64,000 nucleotides of DNA from JAUVRX01 sp049664225 (GTDB lineage Bacteria; Acidobacteriota; Thermoanaerobaculia; Multivoradales; JAHEKO01): positions 17,910-81,909 of the forward strand of contig JBATEX010000030.1 of the NCBI GenBank assembly GCA_049664225.1. The letters run 5' to 3'. The notes under the pieces were generated by a model. The model was not told where the DNA came from and ran no database searches. It was given only the letters and a program-made list of their open reading frames with translations. Below, in pieces: positions 7,363 to 17,082 of this stretch (position 1 is the first letter of the stretch; the number at the start of each line of letters is the position of its first letter). Position numbers and translations under genes: made by a program.

Positions 7363-9168
7363 CTATTTGCGTTGGTTCGCCTGTAGAGTGCGCTTGCGCA
7401 GGCGGAAGGCCACGGGCGTGACCTCCAGCTGCTCGTCCTCGGCCAGGAACTCGAGGGCCTGCTCCAGGCTCAAGATCGTCGGTGGCACCAGCCTGACCAG
7501 CTCATCCGCCGACGCAGCTCGCATGTTCGTGAGCTTCTTTTCCTTGGTGATGTTCAGGTCCAGATCGCCCGGTCGGGAGTGCTCGCCGACGATCATCCCC
7601 TCGTACACCATGTCGCCCGGAGCCACGAAGAACATTCCCCTCGGCTGCAGGTGGTCGATAGCGAAAGCCGTGACTCGGCCCGCCCGATCGGAGACCAGAG
7701 CGCCGGTGATGCGCTGGGGGATCTCCCCCTCCCAGGGACCGAACGAGTCGAACAGGTGGTTCATGATGCCGGTGCCACGGGTTTCCGTAAGAAACTCGGT
7801 GCGGAAGCCAATCAAACCGCGCGCTGGAACCCGAAACTCCATGCGCACGCGACCTGTACCGTGATTGATCATCTGGAGCATGCGACCCTTGCGGGGGCCG
7901 AGCTTCTGGGTGACCGCTCCGACGAAGTCCTCCGGGCAATCGACGGTCAGCAGCTCCATCGGCTCCTCAGGACCCTCGGGCCCGTTGCGGACGATCACCT
8001 GGGGCTTGCCGACGGAGAACTCGTAGCCTTCGCGACGCATCATCTCGATGAGGATCGCAAGCTGCAGCTCACCGCGTCCGGCGACCTTCAGTGCATCGCT
8101 GCCAGGGGTCTCTTCGAGGCGGATGGCTACATTGGTCAGTGATTCCTTGAGCAGTCGTTCGCGCAGCTTGTTGGAGGTGACGTGGGTCCCCTCCTTGCCT
8201 GCCATGGGCGAGGTGTTGGTCGAGAAGACCATCTCCAGGGTCGGCTCGTCGACGAGGATCGGCGGCAGAGCTTCCGGGTGCTCCAGATCGGCGAGGGTCT
8301 CGCCGATCGCGATCTCGTCCAGGCCGGCGATGGCCACGATGTCACCGGGCCCAGCCTCCGGGATCGACGTCCGGTCGAGCCCTTTGTAGCCGTAGAGCTG
8401 CGTCACCTTGATGATCTCCGTCGAGCCGTCGAGCAGCATTCGGGTGACCTCCTGAGCCTTGCGAACGTGGCCGTTGACGATGCGACCGATCGCCAGGCGA
8501 CCGACGTAGTCGTCATAGTCCAGCGAGGTGATCAGGAACTGGAACGCCATTTCGGGGTCGAAACGAGGAGCGGGGATGGTCTCGAGGATCTGCTCGAAAA
8601 GCGGCCGCAGATCACCCTCGCTCACAGTAGGTTCGAGGCTGGCCATCCCATCTTTGGCAATGCAGTAGAGAACCGGAAACTCCAGTTGCTCTTCGGTCGC
8701 ATCGAGGTCGATGAACAGGTCGTAAATCTCGTTCAAGACCTCTTGCGAGCGAGCATCCGGACGGTCGATCTTGTTGATCACGACGATCGGCTTCAGGTTG
8801 GCGTCGAGAGCCTTGCGCAGAACGAAACGGGTTTGTGGGAGCGGCCCTTCGGAGGCGTCGACGAGCAGGAGCACTCCGTCCACCAGCTTCAGGGTGCGCT
8901 CGACTTCGCCGCCGAAGTCGGCGTGGCCCGGGGTATCGACGATGTTGATACGGATTCCGTGGAAGTCGATGGCCGTGTTCTTGGCCATGATGGTGATGCC
9001 CTTCTCGCGTTCCAGATCGATGGAGTCGAGCACGCGCTCTCGAACCTCCTGATGGGCACCGAAGGTGCCGCTTTGCCAGAGCATGGCGTCTACCAGAGTC
9101 GTTTTGCCGTGATCGACGTGAGCGATGATGGCGAGGTTGCGGAGGTCGTTTCGTTCCTGCAGAGACAT
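7363..9168 (-). CDS. typA: Ribosome-associated GTPase TypA/BipA
   Basis: 601 residues, the usual length for TypA/BipA, a translational GTPase that binds the 70S ribosome and supports ribosome assembly and stress adaptation. G1 AHVDHGKTT at residues 16-24, G2 region REKGITI, G3 DTPGH near residue 78, G4 NKID near 132, then EF-G-like domains and the TypA-specific C-terminal domain (ETRGTGIMNHLFD, GALVSDRAG). Start ATG 9168; the upstream match CGGGTGA is weak. It is monocistronic between a convergent lipoprotein gene and the divergent trxC. Confidence 0.97.
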   Translation of the reverse strand: MSLQERNDLRNLAIIAHVDHGKTTLVDAMLWQSGTFGAHQEVRERVLDSIDLEREKGITIMAKNTAIDFHGIRINIVDTPGHADFGGEVERTLKLVDGVLLLVDASEGPLPQTRFVLRKALDANLKPIVVINKIDRPDARSQEVLNEIYDLFIDLDATEEQLEFPVLYCIAKDGMASLEPTVSEGDLRPLFEQILETIPAPRFDPEMAFQFLITSLDYDDYVGRLAIGRIVNGHVRKAQEVTRMLLDGSTEIIKVTQLYGYKGLDRTSIPEAGPGDIVAIAGLDEIAIGETLADLEHPEALPPILVDEPTLEMVFSTNTSPMAGKEGTHVTSNKLRERLLKESLTNVAIRLEETPGSDALKVAGRGELQLAILIEMMRREGYEFSVGKPQVIVRNGPEGPEEPMELLTVDCPEDFVGAVTQKLGPRKGRMLQMINHGTGRVRMEFRVPARGLIGFRTEFLTETRGTGIMNHLFDSFGPWEGEIPQRITGALVSDRAGRVTAFAIDHLQPRGMFFVAPGDMVYEGMIVGEHSRPGDLDLNITKEKKLTNMRAASADELVRLVPPTILSLEQALEFLAEDEQLEVTPVAFRLRKRTLQANQRK

Positions 9169-9389
9169 GGTTCACCCGAGCGCCCTGAGCGCGGTCTTTG
9201 GTCAGATCGGTAGTTGTGATCGGATCGGCAGCCAGTGCCGGATTCAAGGGAGGCGAAGACTAACACATGCCCCGGAAAAAGATGTGTCCAGTGCGCGGAT
9301 TGGGGATTAAATCCGTAATTCAAAATGTTGGATATCAAGGGTGAGTGCCCCACAAGCAGATTTTGAGACTCAACAAGCAAGTGAAGATC

Positions 9390-9827
9390 ATGACTGATTC
9401 GAAACATATTGTCTGTCCGAGTTGTGCCAAGGTGAACCGCGTTGCCGTTGGGCGACTGAGTGACGGGCCCCGATGTGGCAGCTGCAAGCAGGCCTTGTTC
9501 GCAGGGAGCCCGATCAGCCTGGATCAATCGACGTTCGATCGTTTCATCGAGCGCAGTGACGTACCCGTGGTCGTGGATTTCTGGGCCTCGTGGTGCGGTC
9601 CGTGCAAGATGATGGCTCCCGCCTACGAGCAGGCCGCGGCGAGCTTGGAGCCTGGGGTGGTCCTGGCCAAGCTGAATACCGAGGAGGCACCGCAGGTGGC
9701 TTCCCGGTTGGGCATTCAGAGCATTCCGACCCTCGTCGTATTCAAGCAGGGTCGGGAAGTGGCCCGCCAGCCTGGCGCGATGAGTCTGCCCCAGATCGAG
9801 CAGTGGGTTCGGGCCAACGCAGCCTGA
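9390..9827 (+). CDS. trxC: Thioredoxin 2 (TrxC-type, zinc-binding)
   Basis: 145 residues. N-terminal zinc ribbon CPSC (9-12) and CGSC (29-32), then a thioredoxin fold with the active site WCGPC (68-72). This is the layout of TrxC, the cytoplasmic oxidative-stress thioredoxin that reduces protein disulfides. Start ATG 9390 (MTDSKHIVCPSC) fits the family; an upstream in-frame ATG at 9345 would add 15 residues of no recognisable character. It lies 56 bases before clpB, so the two may be co-transcribed as a stress pair. Confidence 0.93.
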   Translation: MTDSKHIVCPSCAKVNRVAVGRLSDGPRCGSCKQALFAGSPISLDQSTFDRFIERSDVPVVVDFWASWCGPCKMMAPAYEQAAASLEPGVVLAKLNTEEAPQVASRLGIQSIPTLVVFKQGREVARQPGAMSLPQIEQWVRANAA

Positions 9828-9883
9828 AGCGGCGCTGACAACCGGACAGGACTAGAGTTCGCGAAGCGAAGGAGGGAAGAACC

Positions 9884-12490
9884 ATGCGCATGGACAAACT
9901 GACGACGAAGTTCCAACAGGCACTGGCGGATGCCCAGAGCCTGGCTGTCGGCAGGGATCATCAATACGTAGAGCCGATACACGTGATGGCGGCGCTGCTG
10001 GAGCAGGATGGCAGCACCGCGTTGCCCATCCTGGCGAAGGCTGGCGTCAACGTCGACCAACTGGGCGTCGATCTGATGCAGGCTCTCGACCGTTTGCCTC
10101 GCGTCGAAGGCACCGCTGGCGATGTCCTGATATCGCCGGATCTCAACCGCCTGCTCAATGTGACGGACAAACTAGCCCAGCAGAGAGGCGACCAGTTCAT
10201 CTCTAGTGAGCTGTTTCTGCTCGCCGGTGTACAAGACAGAGGTCCGCTCGGGGAGATGCTTCGCAAGACAGGGGCGACCGAGGCGGCGCTGGAACAGACG
10301 ATCGATGGGGTGCGGGGAGGCCAGCAAGTCGACAATGCCGATGCGGAGGAGCAGCGGCAAGCGCTGGAGCGCTTTACCGTCGATCTGACGGAGCGAGCGG
10401 AGCAGGGCAAGCTCGACCCGGTCATCGGCCGCGACAACGAGATCCGTCGTGCCATCCAGGTGCTGCAACGACGCACGAAGAACAACCCTGTCCTCATCGG
10501 TGAGGCAGGCGTCGGCAAGACAGCGATCGTCGAGGGCCTGGCTCAGAGGATCGTCAACGACGAGGTCCCGGAGGGCCTGAAGGGCAAGCGCGTGCTGTCG
10601 CTGGATATGGGAGCACTGATCGCGGGCGCGAAGTTCCGGGGAGAGTTCGAGGAGCGTCTCAAGGCGGTGATCAACGATCTGGCCAAGCAGGAGGGTCAGA
10701 TCATCCTCTTCATCGACGAGATCCACACGATGGTGGGTGCCGGCAAGGCAGAAGGGGCGATGGACGCGAGCAACATGCTGAAGCCGGCCCTGGCCAGAGG
10801 CGAGCTTCATGCCATCGGTGCGACCACCCTGGACGAGTATCGGAAGAACATCGAGAAGGATGCGGCGCTGGAGCGCCGTCTCCAGAAGGTCCTGGTCAGC
10901 GAGCCTTCGGTCGAGGATACGATCGCGATCCTGCGCGGATTGAAGGAGCGCTACGAGGTCCATCACGGGGTCGAGATTACGGACCCGGCGACCGTGGCGG
11001 CCGCGACGCTGTCTCACCGTTACATCACGGACCGCCAACTGCCGGACAAGGCTATCGACCTTATCGATGAGGCGGCCTCGCGGATCCGGATGGAGATCGA
11101 CTCCAAGCCAGAGGAGATGGACAGACTCGAGCGGCGTCTCATTCAGCTGAAGATCCAGCGGGAGGCATTGAAGAAGGAGAAGGACAAGGCCTCGAAGCAG
11201 CGACTGAAGGACCTGGAGGCGGAAATCAAGGTACTGGAGAGAGAGTTCGCCGACCTCGAAGAGATCTGGAAGGCGGAGAAAGCCACTCTGGAAGCTGCGG
11301 CGCAGATCAAGGAGGACCTCGAGCGGGCCCGCTTCGAGCTGGAGGCGGCACAACGTGCAGGTGATCTGACGAGAGCCTCGGAGCTCCAGTACGGTCGGAT
11401 TCCAGAGCTCGAGCAACAGCTCGCGGCGGCCTCACAGGCCGAGGAGCAGGAGATGACACTGGTGCGGAACAAGGTCACCGAGGAAGAGGTGGCCGAGGTG
11501 GTCTCTCGCTGGACCGGGATACCGGTCTCGAGGATGCTGGAAGGAGAACGAGAGAGACTGCTGCATCTGGAAAACGAGCTGGGTCAGAGGGTGATCGGCC
11601 AAAAGGAAGCGGTCAAGGCGGTCAGCAACGCCATCCGTCGCTCGCGAGCCGGCTTGTCGGATCCCAACCGTCCCAACGGGTCGTTTCTCTTCCTCGGCCC
11701 AACTGGTGTCGGCAAGACCGAGCTCTGTAAGGCACTAGCTGTGTCGCTGTTCGATACCGAAGATGCGCTGATCCGTATTGACATGTCGGAGTTCATGGAG
11801 AAGCATTCGGTGGCGCGACTGATCGGAGCTCCCCCGGGCTACGTGGGCTACGAAGAGGGCGGATATCTGACCGAAGCGGTGCGTCGCCGACCCTACTCGG
11901 TGATCTTGCTGGATGAAATCGAGAAGGCTCACCCGGAGGTCTTCAACGTGCTGCTCCAGGTGCTCGACGATGGACGCCTGACGGACGGACAGGGCCGCAC
12001 GGTGGACTTCCGCAACACGATCATCGTCATGACGTCGAATCTCGGCTCGCACGTGATCCAGGAGATGGCCGGCGAAGAGCATTACGACGAGATGAAGGCG
12101 GCGGTGTTGGAGATCCTGGGTGAGCACTTCCGGCCAGAGTTTCTTAACCGAGTCGACGACATCATCGTCTTCCACCCGCTCGAGCGAGAGCAGATTCGCC
12201 AGATCGCGGAACTCCAGGTAAGGATCGTCGCCGGGCGGCTCGAAGGCAACGGAATGGGACTGGAATTGACGACCGAGGCACTCGACTTCCTCGGCAACGT
12301 GGGCTACGACCCGGTCTACGGGGCCAGGCCCCTGAAGCGCGCCCTCCAGCAGTATCTGGAGAACCCTCTGGCCGAGAAGATCCTGAATGGGACCTTCGGA
12401 CCAGGGGACACGATCCATGTCGATGTCGCGGACGGCAAGCTCGTCTTCTCTGCGAGACTCACGGAGACGGCTGTGGAAGTGCCGGTCTGA
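9884..12490 (+). CDS. clpB: ATP-dependent disaggregase ClpB
   Basis: 868 residues, full length. ClpB works with DnaK to extract and refold aggregated cytoplasmic protein. N-terminal Clp domain (1-145), first AAA+ module with Walker A GEAGVGKT (206-213) and Walker B ILFIDE, the charged coiled-coil middle domain (about 410-530) that distinguishes ClpB from ClpA/ClpC, and a second AAA+ module with GPTGVGKTE (from about 605). Start ATG 9884 has AAGGAGGG 7 bases upstream. No ClpP-binding loop is evident. No CIRCE or sigma-32 site recognised upstream. Confidence 0.97.
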   Translation: MRMDKLTTKFQQALADAQSLAVGRDHQYVEPIHVMAALLEQDGSTALPILAKAGVNVDQLGVDLMQALDRLPRVEGTAGDVLISPDLNRLLNVTDKLAQQRGDQFISSELFLLAGVQDRGPLGEMLRKTGATEAALEQTIDGVRGGQQVDNADAEEQRQALERFTVDLTERAEQGKLDPVIGRDNEIRRAIQVLQRRTKNNPVLIGEAGVGKTAIVEGLAQRIVNDEVPEGLKGKRVLSLDMGALIAGAKFRGEFEERLKAVINDLAKQEGQIILFIDEIHTMVGAGKAEGAMDASNMLKPALARGELHAIGATTLDEYRKNIEKDAALERRLQKVLVSEPSVEDTIAILRGLKERYEVHHGVEITDPATVAAATLSHRYITDRQLPDKAIDLIDEAASRIRMEIDSKPEEMDRLERRLIQLKIQREALKKEKDKASKQRLKDLEAEIKVLEREFADLEEIWKAEKATLEAAAQIKEDLERARFELEAAQRAGDLTRASELQYGRIPELEQQLAAASQAEEQEMTLVRNKVTEEEVAEVVSRWTGIPVSRMLEGERERLLHLENELGQRVIGQKEAVKAVSNAIRRSRAGLSDPNRPNGSFLFLGPTGVGKTELCKALAVSLFDTEDALIRIDMSEFMEKHSVARLIGAPPGYVGYEEGGYLTEAVRRRPYSVILLDEIEKAHPEVFNVLLQVLDDGRLTDGQGRTVDFRNTIIVMTSNLGSHVIQEMAGEEHYDEMKAAVLEILGEHFRPEFLNRVDDIIVFHPLEREQIRQIAELQVRIVAGRLEGNGMGLELTTEALDFLGNVGYDPVYGARPLKRALQQYLENPLAEKILNGTFGPGDTIHVDVADGKLVFSARLTETAVEVPV

Positions 12491-12553
12491 TCTGGATCTC
12501 AAGGTAGATTCCGATCCGCAAATGCTCTCTTCTGGTACGGTTAGCAGCTCTCT

Positions 12554-13561
12554 ATGACGGTCATCTTCGAGAGCGACTGCAATCGTCTGAGGGTCTTCTC
12601 AGCCCTGACAGGTCACGAGGGGGACGGGGCGGCCCAGGAGGTCGAGGCTGGGCTGGCCACGTCTCCGAGGACCCTGCCCAGCAAGTACTTCTACGACGCC
12701 AGGGGCTCGAAGCTCTTCGAGGAGATTTGCGAGCTACCCGAGTACTATCAGACCCGCACCGAGCTCGCCATGCTGCAACAGTTCGGACCCGAGATCATGG
12801 CGGGTTTCGCCGCCGGCGACCTCATAGAGCTCGGCTCGGGTGCCAACTTGAAGATTCGGGCCTTGTTGGATGCCGTCGACAAGAACCAGCGGCGCCTGAT
12901 TCGGTATGTCCCGGTAGACATCAGCGAGACCGCACTCATCGAGGCGGCGGAGCACCTCCTGGAGCTGTATCCGAATCTCACCATCATGGGCTTGGTGACG
13001 GACTTCCACCACCCGCTCGATCGGCTGGACCACTCGAGAAAGAAGCTCTTCCTCTTCATGGGGAGCACCATCGGCAATCTGGACCCTGATCAGGCTACAG
13101 AGTTCCTCTCGAGCGTGACGGCGCTAATGGATGAGGAAGATCGGTTTCTCCTTGGCCTGGACACCATCAAAGACCGGGCGGTCTTGGAAAGTGCCTACAA
13201 CGATGCCGCCGGTGTGACAGCGGCTTTCAACAAGAACATCCTCTCGGTGGTCAACAGCGCCATGGGTGCCGACTTCGACCAGGATGCCTTCGAGCATCTA
13301 GCGTTCTTCAATCGCGAAGAAGCGAGGGTCGAGATGCATCTTGCGGCTCGGCACGATCTGGAGATCGCGGTGGAAGATCTGGGGCTGCGATTCACCATGA
13401 ACGAAGGTGAGACCATCCGCACCGAGATCTGCCGCAAGTTCGACCGCACCAGCGCCGAGGTCATGGTTCGCTCAGCGGGACTGCACATCGCCGAGTGGTA
13501 CACCGACGCGAAAGAGACCTTTGCTCTCGCCCTTCTGGAGAAGAGGAGCGAGACGGGTTGA
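12554..13561 (+). CDS. egtD: L-histidine N-alpha-methyltransferase (EgtD-like)
   Basis: 335 residues, normal for EgtD, the SAM-dependent enzyme that trimethylates the alpha-amino group of histidine to hercynine, the first step to ergothioneine. Family signatures are PSKYFYDARGSKLFEEICEL near the N-terminus, the SAM-binding LIELGSGANLK (about 91-101) and FLFMGSTIGNLDP. The stop codon overlaps the next start (TGATG), so translation is coupled to the Mo oxidoreductase-desulfurase fusion. No EgtB sulfoxide synthase is near. No strong Shine-Dalgarno precedes ATG 12554. Family assignment strong; histidine specificity rests on family and context. Confidence 0.9.
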   Translation: MTVIFESDCNRLRVFSALTGHEGDGAAQEVEAGLATSPRTLPSKYFYDARGSKLFEEICELPEYYQTRTELAMLQQFGPEIMAGFAAGDLIELGSGANLKIRALLDAVDKNQRRLIRYVPVDISETALIEAAEHLLELYPNLTIMGLVTDFHHPLDRLDHSRKKLFLFMGSTIGNLDPDQATEFLSSVTALMDEEDRFLLGLDTIKDRAVLESAYNDAAGVTAAFNKNILSVVNSAMGADFDQDAFEHLAFFNREEARVEMHLAARHDLEIAVEDLGLRFTMNEGETIRTEICRKFDRTSAEVMVRSAGLHIAEWYTDAKETFALALLEKRSETG

Positions 13562-16500
13562 TGGAGGTGAGGGACGGCCTGTGCGGAATCTGCCCGGCGG
13601 GCTGCTGGGTGCGAGCCACGATCGAGGATGGCGAGCTGCGGCAGGTCGAGCCCCTGCCCGACCATCCGCTGGGAATGATCTGTACGAACGGTGTGCACTC
13701 ACCGGAGATCGTGCATGACCCGCAGCGTCTGCAGCATCCTCTGAAGAGGGTCGGCCCCAAGGGGACCTTCGAGTTCGAGCCTATCTCCTGGGAGGAGGCG
13801 ATGGACACCATCGCGGGGCGACTCCAGGCGATCAAGGCGGAGTCGGGTCCGGAAGCCACGGCGATCTATACCGGGCGTGGCAGCTTCGAGCTCTCGCTGT
13901 GCGACATCTTCCAGCCAGCAGGAGTGGCAATTTCGTCGGCCTCCAGCGTCCTCTTCCCGTTTGGCTCGCCCAACACTCTGGGGGTCGGCGCTCTCTGCTA
14001 CGTCTCGTTCGCGATGATCGCGCCCCACACGACCATGGGCGAGATGTATCACACCATGGACTTCGATATCGATCAGGCTCAGATCATCGTGGTCTGGGGG
14101 GCCAACCCGGCCACCGATTCGCCGCCGTTGGCCCACGAGCAGATCCAGCGGGCTCGGCAGCGAGGCGCCGAAGTCGTGGTCATCGATCCCCGACGTACCG
14201 AGACCGCCCAGGACGCTGGAGCCGAATGGGTTCCGATACGCCCCGGAACTGACGGCGCTCTGGCCCTGGGATTAATCAACGTCCTGGTGGAGGAAGAGCT
14301 CTACGACGAGGAGTTCGTGAGCCACTGGACGGTCGGTTGGGAGCCCTTGTTGGACTACATCCAACACTTCAGACCCGAAGCGGTGGAGGAGATCACCGGC
14401 ATACCCGCGGCCAAGGTGGTGGAGTTGGCACGGCGCATCGCCCAGGCGAGAGGTGCCTGCCCGGTCATGTACACGGGTCTCGAGTATGCGGACAGTGGCG
14501 TGCAAGCCATCCGTGCGGTCTTCACCCTTTGGGCTGTTGCCGGCCAGCTCGATGTGCCTGGCGGACTGTTGTTCCGCATGAAAGAGAATCGGTTTCCCAT
14601 CAATCGCCAGGGTCTCGTCGCGAACCCGGATGTACGCCAGGCGCTGGGCCGAGACCGCTTCCCCGTCTACAGCATGTACCGGGGGGAATCCCACGCCATC
14701 GCCCTGCCGGATTCGATCCTGAAGGGCGAGCCCTACAAGATTCGCTCACTGATGATCCTGGGCGGCTCCATCATTACGGCGTGGCCCAATCCTTCCGTTT
14801 GGCGCGAGGCCCTGGCTGCACTGGATTTCCTGGTCACGATCGATCGCCATTTCACCGCCGATTCGGCCTGGGCCGACATCGTTCTGCCGGCGACCACGGG
14901 CTACGAAATCAGCTCCTATATGACCTACGGTCCGCTGTTCAAGATCCGCGACAAGCTCATCGAGCCGGTAGGGGAGGCCAGGGATGACTTTCACATCCTG
15001 TCGGACCTGGCTGCGCGTCTCGGTTACGGCGACAAGTACCCCCAAAGTGACGAGGAGCGACTGCGATATGCGCTCGAGGGCTCCGGTTTCACGCTCGAGG
15101 AGGTTCGTGCCAACGGTGGCGAAGTGCGTCGTCCGACAGTGATGACGCAGTACAAGAAGTGGGAGCGGGGGCTGCTGCGGGAGGACGGTCAGCCGGGCTT
15201 CGACACCCCATCGGCCAAGTTCGAGATTGCCTCGAGCATTCTCGAAGAGCATGGTTACGATGCGCTGCCGGTCTATACCGAGCCGAAGGAAGGGCCCCTG
15301 GCACGGCCCGACCTGGCACAACGCTACCCACTGGTGTTCAACTCCGGGGCCCGCATCTTCGCCGATTTCAGATCGCAGCATCATGGGGTGCCCGGACTCC
15401 AGCGTAAGGCGCCCGAGCCCCTGGTGACGCTGAACACCGAGGATGCCAAAGAGCGAGGCATCGCCTCTGGTGACCAGGTATTCCTGGAGACACTCCGCGG
15501 ACGGCTGAAGTATCGCGCCCATGTCACTGACGACATCGTGCCTGGGGCCATCGAAGCCAATATGGGGGGAGGGGGCCCGCTGGGGACCGAGGCCTGGAAA
15601 GAGTGCAACGTGAACGACCTCACGGATCTGGCCAACTACGATCCGATCAGCGGATTTCCGGTCTACAAGGCGCTACTGTGTGAGGTGGTGCGGGCCGAGG
15701 GTGATGGCAGGCCAAGACCCGAGCCGGACCGCGAGGAGAGTGAGGCCGATGCCAGTGCGGGCGTCGTCGAGCGACTCCGCCCGACGAGGCAGGTCTACCT
15801 GGACAACAACGCGACCTCGAACGTGCACGCGGAGGTGTTGGAAGCCATGTTGCCGTTCCTCAAGGACCAGGGCGGCAATCCCTCCAGCATTCATGGACGG
15901 GGAGTGGCCGGCCGGGACGCCGTCGAAGGAGCGCGGCGGAAAGTAGCCCAGGTTCTCAACTGCACGGCACGTCGGGTCGTCTTCACCAGCGGTGGAAGCG
16001 AAGCCGACAACTTGGCCATCAAGGGTCTCGCGTTTGCACTGCAGGAGAAGGGCAATCACATCATCACGACGGCCATCGAGCACCCGGCAGTCCTGAATGC
16101 CTGCCGAGGCCTGGAGCCATTCGGTTTCGAAACCACTGTGCTCGAAGTGGATGCCGAGGGTCGAGTTGATCGACGACAGTTGGCCGAGGCTCTGCGTCCC
16201 GAGACGATTCTGGTCAGTGTGATGATGGCCAACAACGAGATCGGAACCGTGCAGCCGATCGCCGACCTTGCAGCTTTGGCGCATGAGCGCGGAGCGCTCT
16301 TTCATACCGATGCGGTGCAGGCTCTCGGCAAGATTCCCATCGATGTGAAGGAGCTCGATGTTGACCTGCTGTCGCTTTCGGCACACAAGGCCCATGGACC
16401 GAAAGGAGTGGGTGCCCTCTATGTGAGGACCGGCATCCCCCTGTCTCCTCTGATCGATGGGGGTGGACAGGAGCGCAAGCTACGGTCCGGCACCGAGAAC

Positions 16501-16950
16501 GTTCCAGGTATCGTCGGATTCGGCAAAGCCTGTGATCTGGCGGCTCGGTGGTTGAACCAGAAGGAGCCCGCGAGGATCGCCGCCTTGCGCGACCGACTGG
16601 AGGCTGGGATCCGCCAGTTGGTACCGGATGCCAGGCTCAACGGCCATCCGGTGGAACGCCTACCCAATACGCTCAATCTGTCCCTGCCCGGAATGCGAGG
16701 CGAGTCCCTGGTTCTCTTCCTCGACCGCCATGGGGTCTACTTTTCGTCAGGCTCTGCCTGCAAGTCGGGGAACCCGGCTCCATCGCATGTCTTGTTGTCG
16801 ATCGGTCTCACCGAGGACGAGGCGCACTGCGCAGTGCGCCTCTCGCTCGGAGTGGACAACGACGAGGCCGATATCGACTATGTCTTGGAGGCATTGGGAG
16901 AGGTGATTCGAGAAAGCCAGAGCAGTGTCCGCTTTGTTTCATGTCGGTAG
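13561..16950 (+). CDS. Putative metallopterin-dependent ergothioneine synthase (Mo/W oxidoreductase-cysteine desulfurase fusion)
   Basis: 1129 residues in one frame. Residues 1-720 are a molybdopterin-bisMGD oxidoreductase: [4Fe-4S] ligands C8-x2-C11-x3-C15-x25-C41, probable metal-ligand Cys146 (GVGALCYVS), and the C-terminal MGD-binding barrel. There is no Tat signal, so it is cytoplasmic. Residues 740-1129 are a NifS/IscS-type cysteine desulfurase: VYLDNNAT start, PLP lysine K943 (SAHKAHGPKG) and persulfide Cys1067 (SGSACKSG). The start ATG 13561 overlaps the egtD stop. From memory, an enzyme with this two-domain layout from Caldithrix abyssi makes ergothioneine from hercynine without oxygen; the desulfurase would supply the sulfur. 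Other roles for such a fusion cannot be excluded. Confidence 0.8.
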   Translation: MEVRDGLCGICPAGCWVRATIEDGELRQVEPLPDHPLGMICTNGVHSPEIVHDPQRLQHPLKRVGPKGTFEFEPISWEEAMDTIAGRLQAIKAESGPEATAIYTGRGSFELSLCDIFQPAGVAISSASSVLFPFGSPNTLGVGALCYVSFAMIAPHTTMGEMYHTMDFDIDQAQIIVVWGANPATDSPPLAHEQIQRARQRGAEVVVIDPRRTETAQDAGAEWVPIRPGTDGALALGLINVLVEEELYDEEFVSHWTVGWEPLLDYIQHFRPEAVEEITGIPAAKVVELARRIAQARGACPVMYTGLEYADSGVQAIRAVFTLWAVAGQLDVPGGLLFRMKENRFPINRQGLVANPDVRQALGRDRFPVYSMYRGESHAIALPDSILKGEPYKIRSLMILGGSIITAWPNPSVWREALAALDFLVTIDRHFTADSAWADIVLPATTGYEISSYMTYGPLFKIRDKLIEPVGEARDDFHILSDLAARLGYGDKYPQSDEERLRYALEGSGFTLEEVRANGGEVRRPTVMTQYKKWERGLLREDGQPGFDTPSAKFEIASSILEEHGYDALPVYTEPKEGPLARPDLAQRYPLVFNSGARIFADFRSQHHGVPGLQRKAPEPLVTLNTEDAKERGIASGDQVFLETLRGRLKYRAHVTDDIVPGAIEANMGGGGPLGTEAWKECNVNDLTDLANYDPISGFPVYKALLCEVVRAEGDGRPRPEPDREESEADASAGVVERLRPTRQVYLDNNATSNVHAEVLEAMLPFLKDQGGNPSSIHGRGVAGRDAVEGARRKVAQVLNCTARRVVFTSGGSEADNLAIKGLAFALQEKGNHIITTAIEHPAVLNACRGLEPFGFETTVLEVDAEGRVDRRQLAEALRPETILVSVMMANNEIGTVQPIADLAALAHERGALFHTDAVQALGKIPIDVKELDVDLLSLSAHKAHGPKGVGALYVRTGIPLSPLIDGGGQERKLRSGTENVPGIVGFGKACDLAARWLNQKEPARIAALRDRLEAGIRQLVPDARLNGHPVERLPNTLNLSLPGMRGESLVLFLDRHGVYFSSGSACKSGNPAPSHVLLSIGLTEDEAHCAVRLSLGVDNDEADIDYVLEALGEVIRESQSSVRFVSCR

Positions 16951-17082
16951 CGACGGACATACCGCAGGGCCTGGGGCTTGGGTCCTGGGTAAGAGAGGAT
17001 CGAGGCAGTCCAAGGTCTGTGCCGAGCCGTAGAGTTGAGAGGGAGGGTAGCAGGGGGGCAGACCCTCGAGGAAAGTGACGAA

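Noticed and set aside
8182..9213. 343-codon open frame antisense to typA
   Set aside because: Mirror of a highly conserved GTPase gene; no protein family character.
10172..11416. 414-codon open frame antisense to clpB
   Set aside because: Lies wholly within clpB and has Leu/Arg-rich shadow composition.
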